A stretch of 46,053 nt of DNA from NCBI GenBank assembly GCA_964556425.1, contig CAZKWC010000023.1, positions 1 to 46,053 on the forward strand, given 5' to 3'. The stretch's first letter is position 1, and each line of letters opens with the position of its first letter. Source of the stretch: JALQUL01 sp964556425. Its GTDB lineage: Bacteria > Pseudomonadota > Gammaproteobacteria > Burkholderiales > Burkholderiaceae_C. The notes beneath the pieces are model-generated. The model was not told the origin of the DNA. It saw only the letters and a list, made by a program, of their open reading frames with translations, and did no database searches. Made by a program: the position numbers and the translations under genes. Positions 16,674 through 27,100 of the stretch are shown one piece after another.

Positions 16674-19600
16674 TTAAGAGTTGGCCAGCCATTGTGTGAG
16701 TTCAGACTTAAATTGATCTAGTCTTTCTAACAAGGCAGCTAATTTCTCACGCATTTCAGGAGTATCTTCGTTATGTTGCAACATGACTTCAAGTTGTTGC
16801 AAAATTCTTACGGTGGCTTCATCACAAAACAAAGGAATTACACCTTTGATTTTATGCAGCACCCTAGCCGCTTCTTGCAGTTTGTTTTCCGCCATTAAGG
16901 CGTTAAATTGTGTGGTTTCTTCAGGCAATGATTCTGCTAACATTTCTAGCATTTGTTGTAATAACTCATCATCACCTAATCTGTCTTGGGCGCCTTTAAT
17001 ATCTAAATATTTCATATTTGTCTCTTGTGAAGTCATAGTAGGGCTGTCACTTACTCGGTTCGCTACAAATGTTGAAAGCACACGCTCAAATTCTGACATC
17101 GCCACAGGTTTTACTAAAAAGTCATCCATACCTGCTTCTTTGCAAGCCAAGCGATCAGAATCTAAAACATGAGCTGTCATGGCAACAATAGGTACCAAGG
17201 GGTTCATGTTTTCATTTTCATACTGCCTGATAGCTTTGGCAGAACTTAAGCCATCCATTATTGGCATTTGTAGATCCATAAAGACTAGATCATAATGCCC
17301 AGTTATTGCTTTTTGATAGCCAATTTCTCCATTTTCTGCAATTTCAACTTCAAAACCCATTTTATTAAGGGTAAACATAGCTAAACGTTGGTTCATTGGT
17401 GTATCTTCTACCACCAAAATTCTACCTTGAAAGCCGCTATTTGAGTTATTATGAGTATTATTTGCGTGGAAAATCATGTTGTTTGAACCTACTGCAGGTA
17501 TTAAAACTCCCCCGTCTGGTACTTCCTTAAAATCTGTAGCATTCACAACTGCAGCAATCGCACCATGTAAATCGGACGGGGTAACCGGCTTACTAACCCG
17601 AATCAAACGTAAACTCGATTGTATGACTTGATTCGGTATGCTACTTTTTTGTCCCAAATGAGTTAACTCAATTACAGAGAGACCTTCTAGCTGTTTTTGC
17701 TCTTGCAAAGATATAAGTGTATCCGAGGCAAAAGCTAATATGGTTTGGTCTGCAATCAATAGAGCGGACTTTTTACCGCTTTTTGTTTCCCATTTTTCTA
17801 GATAAGATTGAAGCTCTCCCGAATTTTCAATTACATCAAAACCTAGCTCCCAAGCCCTCAACATTTTACTCAAAACCTCGCGAGAAAATGGATTGGTACT
17901 TGCCAAAATAATGGGTTGATCTTGAGCCTGATTTTTAATTGAATCGACTTGTTTGCTGTTAGATGGATCGGCTTGTAAGAGGCATGTGAAATAAAAACAA
18001 CTACCCTTATCGGATCGAGCTTTGAGCTTGATTTCTCCGCTCATTAATTGCACCAAATTTTGTGAAATTGCTAAACCTAGCCCACTGCCACCAAAACGCC
18101 TGGTTACCGAGTTATCTTCTTGGCTAAATGCATTAAAAATTTCTTTGACTTTGTCTGGGGAAACACCAACACCTGTGTCTTCGATGAGAAACTCTATTGG
18201 CAAACTACTGCTATTAGCGCCATTGACTTGGTGTACCTTCACCGATAACTTTACCCAACCGCTTGGCGTAAATTTAATCGCATTACCCAATAAATTATGT
18301 AGCACCTGAGACAAACGTAAAGGGTCACCAACAACATAAGTAGGGACACAAGCCTCTATGTCTAAAATTAACTCTAGGCCTTTTTGATCCGCCTGCAAGG
18401 CAAAGCCCTTAACACTTTGTTGGCAACAACGATGTAAATTAAAAGCGGTTTGCTCTAAAGTAATTTTGCCAGAACCCAATCTTGTAAAATCTAAGATGTC
18501 ATCAATTAATCTGAGTAATGTATGCGATGAGCTTTTTGCCATTTGCAAATATTCGCGTTGCTCATCGGTTAAATGAGTGGCTAGGGCTAAATCGGTCATA
18601 CCTACCATGCTGTTAATAGGTGTTCTAATTTCATGGCTCATATTGGCTAAAAAAGCCGACTTAGTCTGACTTGCTGCTTCAGCTGCTTTTTTTGCCAGTT
18701 TTAACTCGTGGCGATAATCTTCTTGGCTTTTAAGTACCTTATAGAGAACAAAGGTAATAAAAATAATTAAAAAAGCCAATAAAACGGCTAACAATACAAT
18801 AAATAAAGACTGTTTCCACCATCTGGTTTCGATTTGATTAATGGACAAACTCACCACTACAGAGGCTGGTGATCGAGTTGAAGAACGAAAATGACTGTCA
18901 TAGGTTTCGTGTTCATTAAACGGATTTTTATTTTGAAATATTCCGTTATCTCGACCAGCATTGACCATATCAGTCAAGTGCGACAAGTCATGCGCAATAC
19001 CCACTCTAAATTGATTTTTTGAGCTACTGGCAACAATTAGGCTTTGATAATCAAAAATATAAATCAAATCTGAATTAAAGTTAACCAAATTGGTAAAGTC
19101 TTTTAAAAAATAATCGGGGTTTAAAAAAGCCAATACAATTTCTGTTTGACCTTGCTTATTGACTGTACTTTTTGCTACTGGTATAGAAGAAACACTATCA
19201 CTTGCTTGATTTTGAAACCAATCTGCAAAAAATCGATAGGGAACCGTTTTTCCTAACTCTAAATCAGACAAGATTTCTCGAGTAAAGCCAAGTTGCTGTA
19301 ATGAAACTTGTTTGCCCACCACTCCCGGCTCGGAACTAGCGATCACTTGCCCACTGCTATTAATGAGTGACATAGAACGTACGTAACTATTACTACCAAT
19401 CAAGTGTTTTACTATTAGGTCAGTTGAAGCTTGTGTGGGTGCTAGATCAAGCTTGGATTGCTGTGTGCTGACGATTGCAATCGTATCCATTAAATTAGAG
19501 GTGCTTTGCAAGGTTCTATCGACATGACCAAACAACATTTTTGAAAGTAGCTCGCCTCTTACCGATTCACGTTCTAAAACTCTCTCATGGTCGATGTATA

Positions 19601-19775
19601 AAAATAAACTGCTAAAGACAACTGTTAATAAAAAAAGTATTGCACCGCACGCGGCAACAAAAAGACTTTCTTGATGTTTTAAAAATTTTAATTTTTCGCT
19701 AATCAAAACTATCCAAGAAGGGCTTGAAGCTGGCTTCTTTATAACAGTAGTAGAATTTTGATGCGAATTAGACAT
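16674..19775 (-). CDS. Hybrid sensor histidine kinase with receiver and HPt domains
   Basis: A membrane segment near residues 38-62 and another near 325-347 enclose a periplasmic Cache-like sensor. Then come HisKA with phospho-acceptor His381 (SHEIRTPIN) and a HATPase domain with N box NLLGNAIKF, G1 DTGVGV and G2 GSGLGLAIS. A degenerate receiver-like region follows at about 615-745. A canonical receiver has Asp834 (FMDLQMPIMDG), and a C-terminal HPt domain has His974 (HKIKG). This is a full phosphorelay of the BarA/EvgS type, 1033 residues long. The gene lies 44 bases downstream of a solute-binding protein gene on the same strand, so the two are probably one operon. The output regulator is not adjacent; the HD-GYP regulator at 2771-3823 is a candidate by proximity only. 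Confidence 0.93.
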   Translation of the reverse strand: MSNSHQNSTTVIKKPASSPSWIVLISEKLKFLKHQESLFVAACGAILFLLTVVFSSLFLYIDHERVLERESVRGELLSKMLFGHVDRTLQSTSNLMDTIAIVSTQQSKLDLAPTQASTDLIVKHLIGSNSYVRSMSLINSSGQVIASSEPGVVGKQVSLQQLGFTREILSDLELGKTVPYRFFADWFQNQASDSVSSIPVAKSTVNKQGQTEIVLAFLNPDYFLKDFTNLVNFNSDLIYIFDYQSLIVASSSKNQFRVGIAHDLSHLTDMVNAGRDNGIFQNKNPFNEHETYDSHFRSSTRSPASVVVSLSINQIETRWWKQSLFIVLLAVLLAFLIIFITFVLYKVLKSQEDYRHELKLAKKAAEAASQTKSAFLANMSHEIRTPINSMVGMTDLALATHLTDEQREYLQMAKSSSHTLLRLIDDILDFTRLGSGKITLEQTAFNLHRCCQQSVKGFALQADQKGLELILDIEACVPTYVVGDPLRLSQVLHNLLGNAIKFTPSGWVKLSVKVHQVNGANSSSLPIEFLIEDTGVGVSPDKVKEIFNAFSQEDNSVTRRFGGSGLGLAISQNLVQLMSGEIKLKARSDKGSCFYFTCLLQADPSNSKQVDSIKNQAQDQPIILASTNPFSREVLSKMLRAWELGFDVIENSGELQSYLEKWETKSGKKSALLIADQTILAFASDTLISLQEQKQLEGLSVIELTHLGQKSSIPNQVIQSSLRLIRVSKPVTPSDLHGAIAAVVNATDFKEVPDGGVLIPAVGSNNMIFHANNTHNNSNSGFQGRILVVEDTPMNQRLAMFTLNKMGFEVEIAENGEIGYQKAITGHYDLVFMDLQMPIMDGLSSAKAIRQYENENMNPLVPIVAMTAHVLDSDRLACKEAGMDDFLVKPVAMSEFERVLSTFVANRVSDSPTMTSQETNMKYLDIKGAQDRLGDDELLQQMLEMLAESLPEETTQFNALMAENKLQEAARVLHKIKGVIPLFCDEATVRILQQLEVMLQHNEDTPEMREKLAALLERLDQFKSELTQWLANS

Positions 19776-19819
19776 TGATACGTTAAAAGAATTTAAAAGT
19801 TGATTTTGTCATGAATTGC

Positions 19820-20641
19820 TTAATTCAAAATAACAATTGAATCTAATTTATTTTGTTTGGCAAATTGTAATAACTTACCATTCTTTTTTATTTCAGTTAT
19901 GTACTGATTAAGCCTTTTTAGTAATGAATCATCACCCTTATTGATAGCATAAGCGTAATCAGTTTGAAAATAAACACTGTTTGGTGGAATGACCTTAGCC
20001 CAATCGGTTAAATCAATCATACGCTGACTGTAAGGAAAATCAGACATAAAAGCATCAGCACGCCCTGACTCCACTTCTTGCTCTCGGGTAAGGGGTGCTT
20101 TGACAGATAAAATTTTGGCCTTTTTAAACCGCTGTAAAAGCACCGGCTCCATTACAGTGCCCGCAGCAACCGCAATGACTCTGCCAGTTTGATCTAGGTC
20201 AGACCATTGATTGATATTATTGTTTTGCTTGGTAGTAATGGCATACATGTCACTACGTAAATAGGGCTGCGTAAATTGCAACTTTTCTTGCCTTGAAGGG
20301 GTAATCCCAATGGCATGCATAGCAACATCACATTTGTCATTCACTAATGAGTCGATTAATTGAGCAAAATTATGATCAATATAGCTTAATTTCACGCCTA
20401 GTTCTTTTGCAAAATCTTGAGAAATTGAAATATCAATACCTGACAACTGCCGCGTTTTGGGATTTCGATAAGTAATACTGTAATAGTCAGGCCAAATACA
20501 GACTCTTAATTCTTTGCTTTTTAAAATTTTTTCTAGCTGTGATGTATTTTGTGCCAAAGCCGTACTCATAGCACCACCGTTTATTGCCATAATAATTGAT
20601 GAAGCGATTAGTATTTGATAAAGCATTTTTTTTATTAACAT
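19820..20641 (-). CDS. Periplasmic solute-binding protein, family 3 (amino-acid type)
   Basis: A signal peptide (KKMLYQILIASSIIMAINGGAMSTALA) precedes a family-3 solute-binding domain. Recognisable segments include LRVCIWPDYYSITYRNPKT, GIDISISQDFAKELGVKLSYID, DVAMHAIGITPSRQEKLQFTQPY and DAFMSDFPYSQRMID. Relatives bind amino acids or related small acids; some act as cyclohexadienyl dehydratases. No ABC permease or ATPase is adjacent. Instead the gene is followed by a membrane histidine kinase, so a role as ligand receptor for the kinase is plausible, as is known for other binding protein-sensor kinase pairs. Ligand unknown. Confidence 0.85.
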   Translation of the reverse strand: MLIKKMLYQILIASSIIMAINGGAMSTALAQNTSQLEKILKSKELRVCIWPDYYSITYRNPKTRQLSGIDISISQDFAKELGVKLSYIDHNFAQLIDSLVNDKCDVAMHAIGITPSRQEKLQFTQPYLRSDMYAITTKQNNNINQWSDLDQTGRVIAVAAGTVMEPVLLQRFKKAKILSVKAPLTREQEVESGRADAFMSDFPYSQRMIDLTDWAKVIPPNSVYFQTDYAYAINKGDDSLLKRLNQYITEIKKNGKLLQFAKQNKLDSIVILN

Positions 20642-21018
20642 AACAGGCTTTTCAGGTGATTTTTATTTTCAAAATGAATAGCAATGTATTACAAACTGAC
20701 TACTCATCTATATTGAATCAATCATTTTAGATAAATAAATTGAAATAGGGTGATTGACACAAAAAAATAGTCAATAAATGTACGAAGCGTATTTTTTTGC
20801 CCATTTTTTATTTTTAAATTCAGTTTACTCTAGCTCAACACTATGTCTAGATTGGATGAATTGACTATTAGCGACAAAATTGTACGCACTTCGGTATTGT
20901 GGAGCGATGGGCTATACCAATGAAAATTAAAGAGCGATTGAGTTATTATTTTGTGAGCCTGTTGCCCAACTTCTAAGCGTATTCGTCGCTTGGTCTAGTG
21001 AATTTTGCTTTCGTTTTA
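20642..21018. other. 377-bp intergenic region upstream of the binding-protein gene
   Basis: The region lies between the start of the binding-protein gene and the end of rsgA, both on the minus strand. It should hold the promoter of the binding protein-kinase pair. I see no convincing gene, hairpin with T-tract or strong promoter. A 26-codon open frame at 20843 on the plus strand has no other support. Confidence 0.5.
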
Positions 21019-21951
21019 TTAATGCGGTGACCTCGATAACTCTTCGTATAAAGAGTTATAAATGCGATAGCGCTCTTCGGAAATAGTGCTAGAAGGTGTA
21101 CCCGCCTGACGAAATTGGGTGACTGCGCATTGGGGCTCATGACGGTGAGTACAATTATAAAAACGACAATTACCCACATGCACTGCAAAATCAGGCATTA
21201 GTTTGTCTAAGTCTTGAGCAGAAATATGATGTAAGCCAAACTCCTGAAACCCAGGTGAATCAAGTACTGCGGTCGTTTTTTCTGCGTCTATCCAGTACAA
21301 AGTGGTACTGGTAGTGGTGTGTTTTCCAGAGTTAAGTGCTTTGGATATTTCTTGGGTATGGGCTCCTGCCGTTGGTACCCATTGATTAATAATTGTGCTT
21401 TTTCCCGTACCAGAGGGACCCAAAACTAAGGTTGATTTTCCCTTTAAAGCCGCTTCTAGTTGTAGCCTAGATTGATTGGAAATGATTTGCTGCTCAGGGC
21501 TTAAATCGGCTTTGGGCGAAGCCGATATAGCCAATACGGTATAACCCATTGCTTGGTAAGGTAATAAACGTGTCCAAGCTCTATCAAAATTAGCGCCTAA
21601 GTCGAGTTTATTTAAAACAATAATTGCCTCAATACCTTGCGCTTTAGCGGCAATTAATGCTCTGGCCAATTGGTTTTCAGAAAACTCAGGCTCGGCGGCA
21701 ATCCAGACTAATAATTGATCCACGTTAGCCGCAAAAGATTTGGTTCTTATTTCATCTTGACGATAAAACAAATTTTTTCTTTGCACCACTTTTTCAATCG
21801 TGCCTTCGTCTTCAGTGGCTGTCCATTCCACCCAATCTCCCACTACACATTGATTTTTTTTGGCTCTTGGCCTGCATAAAACCAGCTTGCCGTCAGAGGC
21901 CTCTACTGTGACATGACGACCAAAACTAGCAATGACGCGGCCAATCATCAT
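21019..21951 (-). CDS. rsgA: Ribosome small-subunit GTPase RsgA
   Basis: RsgA helps mature the 30S subunit and hydrolyses GTP on the ribosome. The sequence shows the diagnostic circular permutation: the G4 motif NKLD comes before G1 (LGPSGTGKST, near 177-186), and G3 (DSPGFQEFGL) comes after it. The N-terminal OB-fold region is at about 1-65. The C-terminal zinc-binding region has a cysteine/histidine cluster CRFYNCTHRHEPQC. At 310 residues it is of usual size. It overlaps the upstream protease gene by four bases, so translation is probably coupled. Confidence 0.95.
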   Translation of the reverse strand: MMIGRVIASFGRHVTVEASDGKLVLCRPRAKKNQCVVGDWVEWTATEDEGTIEKVVQRKNLFYRQDEIRTKSFAANVDQLLVWIAAEPEFSENQLARALIAAKAQGIEAIIVLNKLDLGANFDRAWTRLLPYQAMGYTVLAISASPKADLSPEQQIISNQSRLQLEAALKGKSTLVLGPSGTGKSTIINQWVPTAGAHTQEISKALNSGKHTTTSTTLYWIDAEKTTAVLDSPGFQEFGLHHISAQDLDKLMPDFAVHVGNCRFYNCTHRHEPQCAVTQFRQAGTPSSTISEERYRIYNSLYEELSRSPH

Positions 21952-23219
21952 AGAGAACTACTCTGCTGACTGAGGATTTTAGGAATTCGCTGTGATGCGG
22001 GTGGGTGTGAATAATACACACTGGCATACAGTGGGTCTGGGGTAAGTGTTGATGCATTGTCTTCATACAACTTCAGCAATGCACTGACTAAATATTGACC
22101 CTGAGTTTGACTAGCTGCATAAGCGTCAGCTTGAAACTCATCTTTACGAGACATCATGGTCATGAGGGGTGTGAACATAAATGTAAACACAGGCGCAACC
22201 AACATAAATAATAATAAAGCCAAGGCGTTATTACTACCATCTAGTACGGGCATTACTCCCAAACCTGTATAAAACCAAGGTTGTTGCATAACATAACCAA
22301 GCACATAAAAACCGGCCAATGTCATTAGGCCCATGCTAATTAATCGCTTAGTAATATGCTTGTGTTTAAAGTGACCTAATTCGTGAGCCAATACTGCTTC
22401 GACTTCGTCGACTGATAATTGTTTGAGTAAAGTATCGTAAAACACCACTCGTTTTCCTGCTCCAAAGCCTGTGAAATAGGCATTGGCATGGGCACTGCGA
22501 CGACTGCCATCCATGACATAAAAACCTTGCGCAGAAAAACCGCTTCTTTGCATTAAAGCGGCTACCCTAGCTTTTAAATTTTCGTCTTCTAGAGGAGCAA
22601 ACTTATTGAACAAGGGAGCAATAAAGCTGGGGTAAATAAGCATTAACAAAGCGTTAAAACTCATCCAAAAAACCCATGTCCAAAGCCACCACATAGTGCC
22701 CATTGATTCCATAAAATAAAGTACCACTGCTAATAATGGCACACCAATTACTAGGCCAACCAAACTAGACTTGACCATATCTTGTAACCACAACTTAAGA
22801 GTTGTTTTATTGAAACCAAACTTTTGTTCAAGCACAAAGGTTTGATACCAAGACATTGGTAAGTCAATAAAGGAAGAAATAAAACTAAAGGCCAGTATTA
22901 AAACTATTTGTTGAATCAAGCCAGAAGGCAACCAATACAAACTCGCTTGATTGAGCAGCTGAAGACCACCTAATAAAGTCCAAGCCACCAGCACAATTGC
23001 ACCCATTAATAAACTAATAAGACCATTTTGTGCTTTTGCCACTGTGTACAAAGCTGCTTTTTCATGGGCAGCTTGTGTGACTTTATCAACAAATGCTTGT
23101 GGAACTTGATGCCTGTGACGCATAACATGAGCTATTTGACGCAATGCCAAATAGCCATTCATTAAAATGCTAGACAATAACAATACCGCAAATAATACGG
23201 TAAAAGAGGTGGAAGTCAT
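21948..23219 (-). CDS. M48 family zinc metallopeptidase (Ste24/CAAX-protease-like)
   Basis: The protein has multiple membrane segments and the zinc motif HELGH at residues 279-283 within LAHELGHFKHKH. A later EFQADAYAAS segment holds the third zinc ligand, as in Ste24-type proteases. Bacterial homologues sit in the inner membrane and are thought to cleave or survey membrane proteins; the substrate here is unknown. It is longer than HtpX and has the Ste24 N-terminal arrangement. It is transcribed with rsgA, which its stop overlaps. The neighbouring engB gene ends 61 bases upstream of its start. Confidence 0.9.
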   Translation of the reverse strand: MTSTSFTVLFAVLLLSSILMNGYLALRQIAHVMRHRHQVPQAFVDKVTQAAHEKAALYTVAKAQNGLISLLMGAIVLVAWTLLGGLQLLNQASLYWLPSGLIQQIVLILAFSFISSFIDLPMSWYQTFVLEQKFGFNKTTLKLWLQDMVKSSLVGLVIGVPLLAVVLYFMESMGTMWWLWTWVFWMSFNALLMLIYPSFIAPLFNKFAPLEDENLKARVAALMQRSGFSAQGFYVMDGSRRSAHANAYFTGFGAGKRVVFYDTLLKQLSVDEVEAVLAHELGHFKHKHITKRLISMGLMTLAGFYVLGYVMQQPWFYTGLGVMPVLDGSNNALALLLFMLVAPVFTFMFTPLMTMMSRKDEFQADAYAASQTQGQYLVSALLKLYEDNASTLTPDPLYASVYYSHPPASQRIPKILSQQSSSL

Positions 23220-23280
23220 GATTCAACTACCTTTGTAAATAAGCTTTTCAATTGTTTAAAATCCATCCGAAAGATGAAGA

Positions 23281-24108
23281 TTATTCATCTAAGGCTTCGG
23301 GCTCGTCAGCAGGACCAGAGGTAAAATCGGCATCAGACTGAGCGACAGAATCGGTCGTAGATGAAGCAGAGTGAGCCACATCAGGATGCGCCCAATTCCA
23401 CAGCAACTGCGATACTTCTGCTACCCCTGTTTTTTTGGATGAAGAGAACAAACGAACATCGGCGCCAGCTACTTGCAGCTTAGCAATTGCTAATGCTTTC
23501 GTCGATTCAGCTCGATTGAGTTTATCGGCCTTCGTTAAAATCAATAACAACTTAAGGCCAGCCTCAACCCTAGGGCGAATGATTTCTAGCAACATATCAT
23601 CTAGTTCAGTAAGGCCATGCCTAGGATCACACAACAAGGCAATTCCTACTAAACTTTGACGACTCACTAAATAATTAGCCATTACATTTTGCCAACGGCG
23701 TTTGTCAGCCAATGGCACTTTTGCATAGCCATAACCTGGCAAATCGGCAATCACCGCATCTTGAACACCATGCTTACCCAAAGAGAACAAATTAATGGCT
23801 TGGGTGCGACCTGGCGTTTTTGATGCAAAAGCCAAACGTTGCTGCTGAGTCAAGGTGTTAATACAGCTTGATTTGCCCACATTTGAACGACCTACAAAGG
23901 CAATTTCTGGCACTTCTATTCTGGGCAAAAATTGCAAGGTTGGCGCAGTAGTTAAAAACTTCGCCGTATGCAACCAAGAAACAGCTACTTTACTATCAGG
24001 CAAAGCAGCACGAGCTGCACTAGAGCTAGCTTTAGTTGATGCATCTGCCTTATTTGAATGTTGGCTAGATGCATCTTGGGAGGTTGGGGTCGGCTTAGGC
24101 GTTTGCAC
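23281..24108 (-). CDS. engB: Ribosome biogenesis GTP-binding protein EngB (YihA/YsxC)
   Basis: This is a TrmE-Era-EngA-type GTPase needed for 50S assembly. It has G1 GRSNVGKSS (residues 73-81), G2 near KTPGRTQ, G3 DLPGYG, G4 TKADKL and G5 near SSSKKTG. The protein has 275 residues against about 200-220 usual. The extra length is a Ser/Ala/Lys-rich head of about 45 residues and an acidic Ser/Asp-rich tail of about 35. The start is a GTG that overlaps the end of rne by 14 bases. No ATG exists near the expected core start, so the GTG is preferred, but another non-ATG start is possible. Confidence 0.93.
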   Translation of the reverse strand: MQTPKPTPTSQDASSQHSNKADASTKASSSAARAALPDSKVAVSWLHTAKFLTTAPTLQFLPRIEVPEIAFVGRSNVGKSSCINTLTQQQRLAFASKTPGRTQAINLFSLGKHGVQDAVIADLPGYGYAKVPLADKRRWQNVMANYLVSRQSLVGIALLCDPRHGLTELDDMLLEIIRPRVEAGLKLLLILTKADKLNRAESTKALAIAKLQVAGADVRLFSSSKKTGVAEVSQLLWNWAHPDVAHSASSTTDSVAQSDADFTSGPADEPEALDE

Positions 24109-27100
24109 TGCTACTTTCGGTATGAACTGGAGTGGCTACGGCAGCAGACTGAAATCCAAAACTCACATTAGCGAGGTCACGACGGGTCTCTACCAACACC
24201 AAAGGCTCATCAGAAATTTTGACCGCTGCAGGACGTACTCTTGGAGTGCGTGCCGGCAGATTGGCTAATTCTTGAGCAATTTTTTGTTGAACTGAAGCAA
24301 TTTTTTCTGCATCAGAATTGACCCAAACCAATCCAGCATTAGCCGCAATTGAATTCAAATCTTGAATTGGCAATTGATAAGCTTGTGCACTTGGTAAAAA
24401 TGGATTTTCAACTGGTGCAGGCTCAGCGACAAAAGACTTTTCTTGCGCTTGAGAAGCAGTTGCAATAACTGGAGCAGAAACCGCAACTGGTGCTTTCACT
24501 TGTGTTTCAACTTGAGTCATTACTTGCACTAAAGGCTCGGCCTTTTGCACTGTTTCAGTTTGACTCACTGACTCATGCGCTTTCACTTCAACAGTTGAAA
24601 CTGCTGGTGCAGAGCCAAACAAATTATTAGCAGTAGTTACCACTGGAGTAGGCGCAGTAATGACTTCTGGAGCATGATGAATTTCATCTTCATGGCTTAC
24701 AAAAGCAGGGGCTGAAACTGCGTTTTCTTCAGGGCTTTCAGCGTTGGAATCAAGCGGCGCACGTTCTGCACGATCTTGGCGATTACGTCTGTCACGACCA
24801 TAACGATCACGGGTGCGTTTTTCACCACGCTCTGGTCTTTCAGAACGTTCTGCACGATCAGTACGAATGGCCTGCTCTTCGGACCCCTCTGGTGCCACTA
24901 CAAATAAAGACTCAGCAGCCGTTTCGCCGACCTGAGTGGCATGCTCTGTATGGTTACTGTTGGCAACTGGAGCTTGTGAATTGGACTCGTTAGCGACCTC
25001 TGAAGAACGTTGTGGTTTACGCTCTAAAGAGCCTGGCCTTCTGTCCTGTGAACGCTCTGGACGTTCTGCTTTTTCAGCCTTGTCAGCCCTATCATTACGC
25101 TCTGAACGATCTTGACGTTCTGGACGCTCAGCGCGCTCAGCACGTTCGGGGCGCTCGCGACGCTCTGATTTAGTAGGACGTGTTGAATTGTTGAGCGACT
25201 CATCGGCTACCTTGGCCTGTAAACCCGCTTCTGCAGGAGCTGCATCAGAATGACTACGGTTATTTTGACGAGACTCTCCGTCTTGGCGTGCGGGGCGACG
25301 TGGATTGTCGCGGGTGTTATCACGCTGCCCATCTTTTGGTGCATGGCGACGATCATTTTTAACCTGCGACTCTGGGTTGCCTGACTCAGATTTAAGCTCT
25401 TCACGACGCTCTGATGGTTTACCAGAGGAATGGCGAGGATTACGAGATTCAGGACGACGAGAATCACGTCCTTCACGCTTGTCAGAGTGTCTATCAGTGC
25501 GTGAGTCGTGTCGTTTATGTCCTGATTTAACATCGGCAGCAGGAGCGACATCGGGTTTTTTAGCTTGCTCAGAAGGCGCAAACAAAGAAGCAATCCATGC
25601 CTTTGCTTTACCTAATAAAGCGCTTACTCCAGCAAAAGCTGAATCGGTTTGAGCTGCAGTATTGGTAGTAGCGCCAGCCGGTGTACGCTTATTATTGGCC
25701 TTATGAGCCACTAAAGGCGCAGGACCATCAGGGATTACTCCTTTAATAATAGGCGTTTGTTTGTTGGTAGGCTCTTGTGAACGACGAGTAACCGCAGTTG
25801 GATCTTCGGCTACATCGGCCAACTGATAACTCACATCCATATTATCAAGACGTGGGTCATCGTGTTTTAAACGCTCTAATTTATAGTGAGGTGTTTCAAA
25901 GGATTTATTGGGAACTAAAACCACATTGATACGTTGACGCAATTCAATTTTAGAAATTTCGGTACGTTTTTCGTTGAGCAAGAAAGAAGCCACTTCGACT
26001 GGCACTTGGCACACTACTGCGGCCGTGCTGTCTTTCATGGATTCCTCTTGAATCACACGTAAAATTTGTAAAGCAGAACTTTCTGTGTCGCGGATATGGC
26101 CAGAACCACCACAACGTGGGCAAGGAATCGAAGCACCTTCGCTTAAAGCTGGCTTTAAACGTTGACGACTTAGTTCTAATAAACCAAATTTACTAATCGA
26201 GCCAATTTGTACACGTGCACGATCTTGACGCAAGGCATCACGCAAGCGTGTTTCCACCTCACGGCGGTTGCGTGACTCATCCATGTCAATAAAGTCAATG
26301 ACGATAAGGCCGCCTAAGTCGCGTAAGCGCATTTGACGAGCGACTTCATCGGCTGCTTCAAGATTGGTGCGGGTAGCGGTTTCTTCGATGTCGCCACCAC
26401 GAATCGCACGAGCAGAGTTCACATCAACAGAAACTAAAGCTTCGGTGTGATCAATAACGATAGCGCCACCACTTGGCAATTGAACGGTACGGGCATAAGC
26501 TGATTCAATTTGATGCTCGATTTGAAAGCGACTAAACAAAGGCGCTTCATCGCGGTAACGCTTCACTTTGCTTGCATGCTCTGGCATGACATGTGCCATA
26601 AAACCGTGAGCTTGCTCGAATACGTCATCAGTGTCAATTAAGATTTCACCGATATCGGCACTGAAATAATCACGAATAGTACGAACCACCAAGGTGGATT
26701 CGAGATAAATGAGTTCTGGAGCACGTTCTGATTTAACTGCACCATCAATGGCTGCCCATAATTTGAGCAAATAATTTAAATCCCATTGCAATTCGGCGGC
26801 GGTACGACCAATACCTGCAGTACGAGCAATAATGCTAGCACCTTGTGGGTATTCGAGTTGGTCCATGGCTTCTTTGAGCTCGGCACGTTCTTCGCCTTCA
26901 ATGCGACGTGAAACACCACCACCTCTTGGGTTGTTAGGCATTAAAACTACATAACGGCCTGCCAAAGAAATAAAAGTAGTAAGGGCAGCACCCTTGTTAC
27001 CACGTTCTTCTTTTTCAACTTGAACTACTAACTCTTGGCCTTCTTTAATAACGTCTTGGATACGGGCTTGGTTAACTGAAACACCAGCTGCAAAATATTG

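Noticed and set aside
20973..21188. 71-codon minus-strand frame at the end of rsgA
   Set aside because: It is a shifted frame of rsgA and its downstream noncoding bases; no motif supports it.
24095..25652. Several long open frames opposite or beside the rne 3' half
   Set aside because: The Arg/Glu repeat region of RNase E has codon bias that leaves other frames open. None shows a ribosome binding site or family motif.
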